Below the pieces are notes generated by a model. That model saw only the letters and a program-made list of their open reading frames with translations. It made no database searches and was not told the origin of the DNA. The translations under genes were made by a program, and so were the position numbers. From Pseudomonadota bacterium (lineage in GTDB: Bacteria; Pseudomonadota; Gammaproteobacteria; Acidiferrobacterales; Acidiferrobacteraceae), in the NCBI GenBank assembly GCA_021816425.1, contig JAKAXT010000009.1, positions 1-35,399 of the forward strand: DNA of 35,399 nt. Reading direction: 5' to 3'. Positions within the stretch are counted from its first letter, which is position 1. Each line of letters starts with the position of its first letter. Below are positions 7,524-14,895 of the stretch, piece after piece.

Positions 7524-10370
7524 TCAGGCTTTGGCGCGCGTGTTATAGCGCAGCACATCGGGTTTGGGGGCGGCGCCCGGCAAGGGCGGCACGTTGGCGA
7601 AGGTGGGCCACACGCCTTCCTCGCCGGGCGCGGCGCGCGTCACCTTCACGCGCAGGTCGTACCAGGCGGCCTGACCTGTGATGGGGTCGGAATTCGTGAG
7701 GCGCCGTTCGCCCGCCTTCTCCGGGAGCAGTTCCGAGATCAGGTGATTCATCAGGAAGCCTTGGGTGGCCTCCGGCGCGTCCGGCTTCAGACCCCAGGTT
7801 CCGGACTGCTTACCGATCGCGTTCCAGGTCCACACGGTGTCTTCCTGGCAGCCCTCGATCAGGCGCAGCTGCACGCGGATCTTGCCGTTATGCGACTCGA
7901 CCCACACCCAGTCCTCGTCATGCAGCCCCAGGCTCTCGCCGCGCGCCCGGTTCATGTACAGATGGTTCTGCGCAATGATCTGCCGCAGCCACGCGTTCTG
8001 CGAGTCCCAGGAGTGGTACATCATCATGGGCCGCTGGTTGACCGCGAAGAACGGATATTCGTTCTTGTCGACGCGCTGCTGCTCCAAAGGCTCGTAGTAG
8101 TCGGGCAGGGGGTCGAAGTAGGTTGCGAGCCGCTCCTGATCGACGCGCTCCTTCGGCATGGGGCCGTCATAGAGGCCGAGCCCGGCCAGGCGGAATTTTT
8201 GTATGGCTTCGGAGTAGAGCTCGATCACGATGGGCTCGGGGCTTTTCAGGAAACCGGCCTCGGTGGCAAATTCCAGGTAGCCCTTGTTGGCGAAGCGCAG
8301 ATAGCGGATACCCTTGGGCAGATGGTACTGGAAGAAGCCCTGGTTCTCGATGTAGCGCTCCCACTGCTCGGGGTTCGGTTCGCCGCGCAGCGACTTGCTG
8401 CCATCGACGCCGCGGTAGCCGGCCAGAAAGCCGATCCCGGGCTCGCGCTCGTAATAGGTGATGAAGTCCTTGTAGCCCTTGTATTTGGGCGTGCCGTCGG
8501 CGTTCGTGAAGACCGGAAGCTTCAGGCGCGCGCCCAGTTCGACCAACACCTCCTGCCAGGGGCGCACGTCGCGGTCGAGCGCAAGCAGCGGGTGCCGTAT
8601 CGAATCGCACACGGCGTCGGGTTCGGAGATCGGGCGGTCGAGCAGCGAAATCGCGTCATGACGCTCGAGGTAGGTCGTGTCGGGCAACACCAGGTCCGCG
8701 AAGTGAACCGTTTCCGAATGAAAGGCGTCGACCACCACGAGGAACGGGATCTTGTATTCCCCGTCCGGGCCCTTCTCGCGCAGCATGTCCTGGATATTCG
8801 CCGTGTTCATGGTCGAGTTCCAGGCCATGTTGGCCATGAAAAAGAGCAGCGTATCGATGGGATACGGGTCGGCCTTCACGGCGTTTGTGATCACCATGTG
8901 CATGAGGCCGTGGTTGGCGATCGGGGCCTCCCAGGAATAGGCCTTGTCGATCCGCAGGGGCTGCCCGTCCTCGTCGATGACGAGATCCTCGGGCGCGGTC
9001 GGGAAGCCGAGCGGGTGCGCGTCGAGCGGCGTATTGGGGGCGCTGCGCTTCGCGGGCTTGCCGGGCGACGGCACCGGACGCGGGTAGGGGGCCTTGGCGC
9101 GGAACCCCCCGGGACAGTCGATGGTACCGAGCAGGATCTGCAGGAAGTGTATCGCGCGCGCCGCCTGGAAGCCGTTGGAATGCGCCGACACGCCGCGCAT
9201 CGCGTGCATCGACACCGGCCGCCCGATGAACTTGTCATGCTTGCGGCCGGCCCAGTCGGTCCACTCGACTGCGACCTCGATGGTCTCTTTGAAGGCCACA
9301 TGGGCCATCTCGAGCGCCAGACGCTCGATCGTGCCGGCCGGGATGCCGCAGATCTTGGCGGCGTTCTCGGGCGCGAAGCGCTCGTCCAGATAGCGCTCGG
9401 CGAGCAGCGTCATGACGGTCTTCACGGTGCGCCCGTCGGGTGTCTTGTGTTCACCGAAGAGCGCCGGATGGGAGGCGGAATCGAGGCCGTTTACGAAGGC
9501 CTCCTGTTTCAGGTCCCATGCAAGCGGGTGGCCGGCCTCGTCCCGATAGATGAGGCCATCACCCTTTTGCCCCGGCGTCTGCACCACGAGGAAGGGCGCG
9601 TTCGTGTAGCGGATCAGAAATTCCCAGTCGAAGAGTTCCCGCGAAAGCAGCACGTGGACCATGGACAGGGCAAGGATGGCGTCGGTGCCCGGACGGATGG
9701 GGACCCATTCGTCGGCGACCGCCTGGTAGCCCGTGCGCGCCGGATTGATCCCGACGAACTTGCCCCCGCGGCTTTTCAGTTTCTCGATGCCGATTTTCAT
9801 GGGGTTGGAGTTGTGGTCTTCCGCTACTCCCCAGAGCATGAAGTATTTGGTGCGATCCCAGTCCGGGTCGCCGAACTCCCAGAAAGCGAATCCCAGGCTG
9901 TAGAGCCCGGCCGCCGCCATGTTGACCGAGCAGAAGCCGCCGTGGGCCGACCAGTTGAGCGTCCCGAACTGTTCGGCGAACAGGCGCGAGAGCGCCTGCA
10001 TCTGGTCGCGTCCGGTGAAAAATGCGAATTTGTTGGGGTCGGTCGCGCGGATGCGGGCCAGGCGTTCGGTGAGCATGTCGAGGGCCTGTTCCCAGGAGAT
10101 CTCGACGAATTCCCCGGCGCCGCGTTCCGTGCCGGGCTTGCGCATGAGCGGGCTGCGCAGGCGCGCCGGCGAGCACTGCTTCATGATGCCGGCCGACCCC
10201 TTGGCGCAGAGCACGCCTTTATTGATGGGGTGATTGCGATTACCCTGAATGAAGCGGACCTGATTGTTCTCTATGGTCACCTTGATGCCGCAGCGGCACG
10301 CGCACATATAACAGGTGGAGTACTTGATCTCCTGTTTGCTATGGTCGTCGCCATGCTGGACTGCGGACAT
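7524..10370 (-). CDS. soeA: SoeA-like molybdopterin oxidoreductase, sulfite dehydrogenase catalytic subunit
   Basis: A DMSO-reductase superfamily enzyme of 948 residues that binds bis-MGD molybdenum and one [4Fe-4S] cluster. The cluster ligands, counted from ATG 10370, are C20, C23, C27 and C55 (CYMCACRC ... GVLCAKGS). FTGRDQMQALSR, HGGFCSVNMAAAGLY and GVAEDHNSNP follow in the molybdopterin domains, and the C-terminal dinucleotide-binding domain includes YHSWDSQNAWLRQI. No Tat signal precedes the first cysteines, which places the enzyme in the cytoplasm. That feature, with the SoeB and SoeC partners, fits the sulfite:quinone oxidoreductase SoeABC, which oxidises sulfite to sulfate. A TTG 33 nt upstream is in frame, but the ATG at 10370 has GGAG 7 nt before it. 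A polysulfide or thiosulfate reductase is less likely, because those are exported by Tat. Confidence 0.88.
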   Translation of the reverse strand: MSAVQHGDDHSKQEIKYSTCYMCACRCGIKVTIENNQVRFIQGNRNHPINKGVLCAKGSAGIMKQCSPARLRSPLMRKPGTERGAGEFVEISWEQALDMLTERLARIRATDPNKFAFFTGRDQMQALSRLFAEQFGTLNWSAHGGFCSVNMAAAGLYSLGFAFWEFGDPDWDRTKYFMLWGVAEDHNSNPMKIGIEKLKSRGGKFVGINPARTGYQAVADEWVPIRPGTDAILALSMVHVLLSRELFDWEFLIRYTNAPFLVVQTPGQKGDGLIYRDEAGHPLAWDLKQEAFVNGLDSASHPALFGEHKTPDGRTVKTVMTLLAERYLDERFAPENAAKICGIPAGTIERLALEMAHVAFKETIEVAVEWTDWAGRKHDKFIGRPVSMHAMRGVSAHSNGFQAARAIHFLQILLGTIDCPGGFRAKAPYPRPVPSPGKPAKRSAPNTPLDAHPLGFPTAPEDLVIDEDGQPLRIDKAYSWEAPIANHGLMHMVITNAVKADPYPIDTLLFFMANMAWNSTMNTANIQDMLREKGPDGEYKIPFLVVVDAFHSETVHFADLVLPDTTYLERHDAISLLDRPISEPDAVCDSIRHPLLALDRDVRPWQEVLVELGARLKLPVFTNADGTPKYKGYKDFITYYEREPGIGFLAGYRGVDGSKSLRGEPNPEQWERYIENQGFFQYHLPKGIRYLRFANKGYLEFATEAGFLKSPEPIVIELYSEAIQKFRLAGLGLYDGPMPKERVDQERLATYFDPLPDYYEPLEQQRVDKNEYPFFAVNQRPMMMYHSWDSQNAWLRQIIAQNHLYMNRARGESLGLHDEDWVWVESHNGKIRVQLRLIEGCQEDTVWTWNAIGKQSGTWGLKPDAPEATQGFLMNHLISELLPEKAGERRLTNSDPITGQAAWYDLRVKVTRAAPGEEGVWPTFANVPPLPGAAPKPDVLRYNTRAKA

Positions 10371-10447
10371 ATGGTCTCCAAAAACGTAAAGGTCCCGATG
10401 CAAGGACCTTACACGAAAACCGAAGCGCGATGCTAGGGAATTGTTTT

Positions 10448-10476
10448 AATAACCTGATAAAAATCAGATAGTTATT
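10448..10476. promoter_or_regulatory. Interrupted palindrome between soeA and the FAH gene
   Basis: AATAAC-CTGAT, a four-A loop, ATCAG, then ATA and GTTATT form an 11-bp dyad with one 3-nt bulge. It sits in a distinctly AT-rich stretch (10434-10520) of the 191-nt divergent intergenic region, 78 nt upstream of the soeA start and 86 nt upstream of the hydrolase start. It could be an operator serving both promoters, or a small hairpin. No known consensus was matched with confidence. Confidence 0.5.
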
Positions 10477-10561
10477 TCATGGCATTATGGAGGGTATCAC
10501 GGTGATTTATAGGAGAGCGGCGAAGCGTCCAAAAGGGGCATCTCAAAAACAGGGGTGAAGC

Positions 10562-11476
10562 ATGGAGTTTCTGCGTTATAAGGTCGCACAGGACCGCTAT
10601 CGCCTCGGCGTGAGAACGCCCGAGGGTCTATATGATCTGGCTGGCTGCTATAGCCGCTACCGGGAGCAGGGCGGGGGCGCGATCCCGGGGATCGCCAGGG
10701 CATTCGCGCAGGGGAGTCTGCGCGCGCTGCTCGAAAGGCCCGGTGTAAGCGCCTTCCTCGAGGCCGTACGCCTGAGTGACGCGCATTGCCGGCCTGCGGT
10801 GCTGAACGAGGACGCGGTGACGTTCGGCCCGCCGCTCCACGACCCCGGTCGCTTCATCGGGATCGGTCTCAACTACCGCTGCCACGCGCGCGAGATGGGG
10901 CACCCGATACCCTCGGAGCCGCCGCTCTTCGCGAAATGGGCCAACGCCATCTCGGGGCCGGGCGATGACGTCATCTTGCCGGCAAATTCGCAGGCGGTCG
11001 ACTATGAGATCGAACTCGGCGTCGTCATGGGTCGGCGCGCGCGCGGCGTTTCGGTCAACGATGCCCTCGACCATGTCTTCGGCTACACCGTGATCAATGA
11101 TGTGAGCGCCCGCGACCTGCAGTTTCGTACCAGCCAATGGCTCGCCGGCAAGATCGCTGATGGCTTCGCGCCCATGGGGCCTGCGGTCGTGGAGAGGGAT
11201 GACATCGGTCCCTCGCAAGGCCTCACGCTCGAGACCTGGGTCAACGGGGAGTTGCGCCAGCACGGCCATACGTCGGACATGATTTATGACGTCCCGGCCC
11301 TCGTGAGCTATTTGTCGCATCTCATCACGCTGGAGCCGGGAGATGTCATTGCCACCGGCACGCCCGCCGGGGTCGGCATGAGTCGCAAACCGCCCCGCTA
11401 TCTCAATTCGGGGGATGTCGTCCGCATGCGCATTGCGGGGGTGGGAACGATAGAGAACCGCTTTCGCGCGCCTTGA
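10562..11476 (+). CDS. Fumarylacetoacetate hydrolase (FAH) family protein
   Basis: A 304-residue protein with the FAH fold. The first 80 residues are a variable N-terminal domain and the rest the catalytic core. Metal ligands are visible as E149, E151 and D180 (DYEIELGVV and GYTVINDVSARDLQ), with GLNYRCHAREMG at 102-113 and LEPGDVIATGTPAGVG near the C terminus. Members cleave or decarboxylate 2-oxo acids: fumarylpyruvate hydrolase, oxaloacetate decarboxylase and acylpyruvase belong here. The exact substrate cannot be read from sequence. The ATG follows AGGGGTG at a good distance. It is transcribed divergently from soeA and shares the palindromic intergenic region, but no metabolic link to sulfite oxidation is evident. 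A hairpin terminator follows. Confidence 0.9.
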   Translation: MEFLRYKVAQDRYRLGVRTPEGLYDLAGCYSRYREQGGGAIPGIARAFAQGSLRALLERPGVSAFLEAVRLSDAHCRPAVLNEDAVTFGPPLHDPGRFIGIGLNYRCHAREMGHPIPSEPPLFAKWANAISGPGDDVILPANSQAVDYEIELGVVMGRRARGVSVNDALDHVFGYTVINDVSARDLQFRTSQWLAGKIADGFAPMGPAVVERDDIGPSQGLTLETWVNGELRQHGHTSDMIYDVPALVSYLSHLITLEPGDVIATGTPAGVGMSRKPPRYLNSGDVVRMRIAGVGTIENRFRAP

Positions 11477-11494
11477 GCGGCGCACGAATGAAGG

Positions 11495-11514
11495 CCCCCG
11501 GCTCTGCCCGGGGG
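11495..11514. terminator. GC-rich hairpin between convergent genes
   Basis: CCCCCGG and CCGGGGG flank a 6-nt loop (7 bp perfect stem), 18 nt after the FAH stop and 13 nt from the stop of the convergent methyltransferase. There is no strong U tract on either side, so efficiency is uncertain, but the position suits a shared bidirectional terminator. Confidence 0.55.
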
Positions 11515-11527
11515 ATGGTCTCCGCCG

Positions 11528-12292
11528 TCAGGCGCCGGCCTTTCGGCATTGTGCGGTGAGCACGTCGAGATGAAACGACCCATCCTCCAGGACGCCTAGA
11601 CGGTCACGCGCCTCGATCGGGGCATTGCGGAGCAGATCCTTGAGTGTCGCCACGCGCGCCGATGGGGTCAGGGCGCGCGCAACCCAATCATCGAACCCGA
11701 TTCGGATCCGGAAGTGGTCTGTGCGCGCGGGCATCAGGCCATGGAGGGCCAAGACCGCCATCCACGCGGAGACGGTGTAATTGCGGACATGGCTCGTATC
11801 GCGCAAGAGTTCGATCGTTTGCAGATGGGTGTCGGCCAAGGCATCGTCCGGGGCCACGCTGTCGGTCACGATGAAGGTGCCCCCGGGACGCAAGACGCGG
11901 GCGATCTCTTGCAGGCCCGAAGACAGATGGCGCCAGTGGTGGGCGCTGAAGCGGCACGTCACGAGATCCATGCTGGCGTCAGGGAACGGGAGATCCGCGG
12001 CCGCGGCCTGTTGGCACACGATGTTCGCAGGGGCCGCGCTGGCGGCGCGCGCGCTCGCTATCTTCACCATCTCGAAACTCGCATCGACCGCCTGCACGGC
12101 CCCACAGAAGGGCGCCAGGACCAAGGCGACGTGTCCGGGCCCGCAACCGACATCGAGGGCGTGCCGCGGTCGCAAGGACTCGGCTGCGGCCCGGAAGAGG
12201 GGGAGATCCGGGCCATCGGCGTGTATCGGGCTCTTTTCGTAGCGCGCGGCGACTGTGTCGAATTGGCGGGTGACATCCTGTTCATGGCTCAT
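11528..12292 (-). CDS. Class I SAM-dependent methyltransferase
   Basis: A 254-residue Rossmann-fold methyltransferase. Motif I is DVGCGPG (47-53), the acidic strand-2 residue is in AVDASFEM, and post-motif signatures are ADLPFPDASMDLVTCRFSAHHW and RVLRPGGTFIVTDS. The layout (Methyltransf_11 type) resembles UbiE/COQ5 and small-molecule methyltransferases, but the substrate is not predictable. The ATG at 12292, 36 nt inside the longest frame, was chosen because GGAGA precedes it at about 9 nt. It is divergent from an MmyB-type regulator across an intergenic region with two overlapping inverted repeats, so it may be that regulator's target. Confidence 0.88.
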   Translation of the reverse strand: MSHEQDVTRQFDTVAARYEKSPIHADGPDLPLFRAAAESLRPRHALDVGCGPGHVALVLAPFCGAVQAVDASFEMVKIASARAASAAPANIVCQQAAAADLPFPDASMDLVTCRFSAHHWRHLSSGLQEIARVLRPGGTFIVTDSVAPDDALADTHLQTIELLRDTSHVRNYTVSAWMAVLALHGLMPARTDHFRIRIGFDDWVARALTPSARVATLKDLLRNAPIEARDRLGVLEDGSFHLDVLTAQCRKAGA

Positions 12293-12328
12293 GTGGCACG
12301 TTCTCCAAAGGTGGGTGCCGCCAAGCAT

Positions 12329-12373
12329 ACCCGTGTTATATACGGGTACCAGATGGGCTGGTTATACTGGTAC
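12329..12373. promoter_or_regulatory. Two overlapping inverted repeats in the methyltransferase/MmyB divergent promoter
   Basis: ACCCGT (12329-12334) pairs with ACGGGT (12342-12347) across 7 nt. GTACCAG (12346-12352) pairs with CTGGTAC (12367-12373) across 14 nt. GTTATA occurs twice, 26 nt apart (12335 and 12361), and TATACT at 12363-12368 could be the -10 box of the regulator gene. This fits an autoregulatory operator between divergent genes. Confidence 0.5.
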
Positions 12374-12381
12374 AAGCACCC

Positions 12382-13164
12382 ATGGGATCGGCGATGACCG
12401 CGCGACGAAAAGAACTCGGGCGCTTCCTGCGGACCCTGCGGGAGCGCTCGCCCGCCCCGACCGGGGCGCGCAGGCGTCGCACGCCGGGGCTTCGCCGCGA
12501 GGAGTTGGCCGCGCAGTGCGGCATCAGCGCGACCTGGTATACATGGATCGAACAGGGGAGGGCCGGCGGCGTGTCGCCGGACACCCTGGCGCGGCTGGCC
12601 GACGCGCTGCTCGTCACCGATGCCGAGCGGCGCTACCTCTGGGAGATCGCGGGCCTGGGGCCGCAGCGCCTGCCGCGCACGGTCCCGCAGGCGCCCGCTG
12701 AGGTCGTCTCCGTCCTTGCCCATATCGCCGCGCCAGCCTACTGCCTGGGGCGCTACTGGGATGCCCTGGCGTGGAACGACGAGGCGCGGGAATTGTTTCC
12801 GGACTGGCTGGGGGAGGGGGCCTGCGAGCGCAACCTGCTCGACTTCGTCTTTTCTGTGCCGGCCGCCCGTGACTTCATCGTGGACTGGCCGGAGCGGGCA
12901 CGCCGTTTGGTCGCCGAGTTCGCGGCGGACGCGGCCGATCTGGCGGCTGATCCGCGATACGACGAGATGGTGGTGGATCTCTCGGCGCGCAGCGTCGAGT
13001 TTCGCGATTATTGGCAGCGCCGGGAGGTTTCCTTCAGGGACCCGGCCCTGAAGAGCTTTCGCCACCCCGTCCGCGGTCTGGTCGTTTACGAACAGACCAC
13101 GTTTGCCCCGCTCGTGATGCGCGACCTGAAGCTCGTGATCCTCTGCCGCCGTTCAAGCGGTTGA
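12382..13164 (+). CDS. XRE-family transcriptional regulator with MmyB-type ligand domain
   Basis: A 260-residue regulator. The N-terminal helix-turn-helix (about 9-70) contains TPGLRREELAAQCGISATWY and WIEQGRAGGVSPDTLARLADAL, the hallmark of the MmyB-like XRE family. The C-terminal domain (about 105-250), with YWDALAWNDEARELF and EFRDYWQRREV, is the PAS-like MmyB pocket reported to bind fatty acids in homologues. Such regulators usually sit divergently from a single oxidoreductase or transferase gene that they control, here the methyltransferase. The start may be ATG 12382 or ATG 12394; neither has a strong ribosome binding site. If TATACT at 12363-12368 is the -10 box the mRNA would be nearly leaderless. 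Confidence 0.9.
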   Translation: MGSAMTARRKELGRFLRTLRERSPAPTGARRRRTPGLRREELAAQCGISATWYTWIEQGRAGGVSPDTLARLADALLVTDAERRYLWEIAGLGPQRLPRTVPQAPAEVVSVLAHIAAPAYCLGRYWDALAWNDEARELFPDWLGEGACERNLLDFVFSVPAARDFIVDWPERARRLVAEFAADAADLAADPRYDEMVVDLSARSVEFRDYWQRREVSFRDPALKSFRHPVRGLVVYEQTTFAPLVMRDLKLVILCRRSSG

Positions 13165-13173
13165 CGGGCGCGG

Positions 13174-13200
13174 CCAGCGGACGAACCGCCTGTCCGTTGG
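13174..13200. terminator. Stem-loop between convergent genes
   Basis: CCAGCGGAC and GTCCGTTGG form a 9-bp stem (one G-U pair) around a 9-nt loop, 10 nt after the MmyB-type gene and 27 nt from the stop of the convergent ArsR-type gene. No U tract follows, so it is only a possible terminator. Confidence 0.35.
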
Positions 13201-13226
13201 TCGCACCGTCTTCTATCTATCCGGGC

Positions 13227-13628
13227 TTACCGACCCTTGCGGCCGGCCTTCTTTTTCGTCGCCGCGGCCTTGGGGGCGCTCTTCGGAGTCGCCTTGGGGG
13301 CCGACTTGGACGCCGACTTCGGTGCCGTCTTTTCCGTGGGGCCGCCGCTCAGGTTCTCCTCGAGAAACGCGAGCAATTCCCCGATGGTTGCGAGGACCGG
13401 CGAATAGCGTATCGATCGCCCCTCGCGAGACGGCTTGATAAGTCCAGCCTGAGTGAGCTGTGACAGATGGAAGGAGGAGGTGGCCGGCGCCAGTTTCAGG
13501 CGCAGGGCGATTTGCCCGGCTACGAGCCCATCGGGCCCGACCTTGACCAATAGACGCACGATACCAAGCCGCGTCTCCTGCGCCAGTGCCGTCAATGCCC
13601 GCGTTGCCGCTGTAATCTTCATTGTCAT
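13227..13628 (-). CDS. ArsR-type winged-helix regulator with lysine-repeat tail
   Basis: Residues 5-95 form an ArsR/SmtB winged helix: ALAQETRLGIVRLLV, then the recognition segment APATSSFHLSQLTQAGLI and the wing SREGRSIRYSP. No cysteine or histidine metal site is visible (the only His is in the recognition helix), so it is probably not a classical arsenic or zinc sensor. The tail from residue 97 to 133 is unusual, with lysine at every fourth position from 100 to 120 separated by Ala, Ser and Pro, then a KKK/RKGR end, like bacterial histone-H1-like tails. TTGACG (13668-13663) lies 17 nt from a poor -10 (TAAGGT, 13645-13640) just upstream. No partner gene lies downstream on the strand, so its target may be itself or distant. 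Confidence 0.85.
   Translation of the reverse strand: MTMKITAATRALTALAQETRLGIVRLLVKVGPDGLVAGQIALRLKLAPATSSFHLSQLTQAGLIKPSREGRSIRYSPVLATIGELLAFLEENLSGGPTEKTAPKSASKSAPKATPKSAPKAAATKKKAGRKGR
13269..13331 (-). repeat. 12-nt tandem coding repeat (Lys-x-x-Pro/Ser tetrads) in the ArsR-type gene
   Basis: Residues 100-120 of the ArsR-type protein place Lys at 100, 104, 108, 112, 116 and 120, giving five imperfect four-residue units in the DNA. Such short repeats expand and contract by slippage and give a flexible, strongly basic tail. Confidence 0.7.
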
Positions 13629-14023
13629 CGATTGGGTTTACCTTAAAAAATGACCGTCCATTCGTCAAAGACAACGCAATTCCTTTATGGTTCCACGGAT
13701 GCCTACCTTAAAGGATCGCTGTCCATCTTGGTACCGAGAAAAGGCCCAGTCTTGGCCCTTTGCGTGCGCACTATACCGCATTTTAGCGACAATAGCAGCA
13801 CCTCTTTTTCTCCAGCGCGATTATTGGCTGTCATGCGTTATTGGGCATGGAATCATAGACGTGTGAAACTGCCGGCATACGCACAGGGAAAGTGCGCCAA
13901 TAGCTGGCGCCGGTCGTGGCGGTTTGCTGGGCCCCGGGACCCGATCCGGGTGCCCGGAGGCGGGTTCGATATGGGATAATGAGCGGACTCGGGGTCGATG
14001 AACGGCGTCAATGGGAGGACGGA
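13629..14023. other. AT-richer intergenic region before cysQ
   Basis: No gene was recognised in these 395 nt between the ArsR-type gene and the preferred start of cysQ. TACCTTAAA occurs twice (13639-13647, overlapping the putative ArsR-type promoter, and 13704-13712), a candidate repeated operator. A GC-rich stem-loop at 13934-13957 (CCGGG/CCCGG and CCCG/CGGG with small bulges) lies in the presumed cysQ leader. The middle part (13640-13870) is notably richer in A and T than neighbouring genes. Confidence 0.5.
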
Positions 14024-14809
14024 GTGGGCGGGAACTACGAGCATTACCTGAAACCGGCGCAAGAGGCCGCTGAACGCGCGGCGGCGGCGATACTGAAACA
14101 CTATCGGGCAGAAGGGCCCGTTGCCTTGAAAAGCGACGGAAGCCCCGTGACTCCGGCGGATCATGCCGCGCATGAGGCGATCATGGAAGTCCTCGGGCGC
14201 GCCACGCCGGAGGTTCCCGTGGCCTCCGAGGAGGGCGATGAGATCACGGGAGGCCGGTATTGGTCCGTGGATCCGCTGGATGGGACCAAGGAGTATGTGG
14301 CGCGCACCGATGCGTTCGTGGTGAATGTGGCGTTGGTCGAGGACGGGCGGGCCGTCGTGGGCGTGATCCATGTCCCCGTCACGGGCGAATGCTACTTCGC
14401 GGCGAAAGGTGGCGGGGCGTTCAAGAAGGACCGCGAGGGGATTCGCCGTCTTGGCGGGCGGGCCTTCCCGGGCGGGACTGTGCGCGTCGTCGGAAGCGCG
14501 CGCCACGGCACGGAGGCGGTGACGAGCCTTTGCGAGGCCCTGGCATGCGATGAGCGCGGGATAGAGCGGGCGGCGCTCGGCTCGGCCTGGAAGTTCGGCT
14601 GGCTTGCGGAAGGCCGCGCCGATCTCTACCCACGTTTCGGTCCCACTCATACGTGGGATACGGCTGCCGGACAATGCCTGGTGGAGGAAAGCGGGGGCGC
14701 GATATGGACTGCCGGGCGGCGGCCGCTTGCGTACGATCACCCGCGACAGCTGAATCCCTCGTTCGTGGCGGTCGCCGATCGCCGTTACCCATGGCCGGAT
14801 TTTCTCTGA
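14024..14809 (+). CDS. cysQ: 3'(2'),5'-bisphosphate nucleotidase CysQ
   Basis: A Li-sensitive inositol-monophosphatase-fold enzyme that hydrolyses 3'-phosphoadenosine 5'-phosphate (PAP), the by-product of PAPS-dependent sulfate assimilation and sulfotransfer. Metal-binding motifs are intact: SEEGDE (about 68-73), DPLDGTKE (83-90) and WDTAAG in the C-terminal half. SPVTPAD and YPRFGPTHTWDTAAG match E. coli CysQ closely. The GTG at 14024 (261 residues) is preferred because GGGAGG ends 5 nt before it and the protein then matches family length; an in-frame ATG at 13979 would add 15 residues but lacks a ribosome binding site. It stands alone on the plus strand. Confidence 0.93.
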   Translation: MGGNYEHYLKPAQEAAERAAAAILKHYRAEGPVALKSDGSPVTPADHAAHEAIMEVLGRATPEVPVASEEGDEITGGRYWSVDPLDGTKEYVARTDAFVVNVALVEDGRAVVGVIHVPVTGECYFAAKGGGAFKKDREGIRRLGGRAFPGGTVRVVGSARHGTEAVTSLCEALACDERGIERAALGSAWKFGWLAEGRADLYPRFGPTHTWDTAAGQCLVEESGGAIWTAGRRPLAYDHPRQLNPSFVAVADRRYPWPDFL

Positions 14810-14895
14810 TCCCGGGGGGGCGGGCCTTCCGGGGACAGGCAGCCGGCTCGCTTGGGTATTTCCAAAGCGATGTGGGCTTGCATCACCGTCCACGT

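Noticed and set aside
7743-10436. Very long open frame (897 codons) antisense to soeA
   Set aside because: High GC content and codon bias of the minus-strand gene keep the opposite frame open. The translation has no known domain, while soeA has a complete set of family motifs.
13743-13757. GGCC/GGCC stem as a terminator on either strand
   Set aside because: Only 4 perfect pairs and no gene ends nearby.
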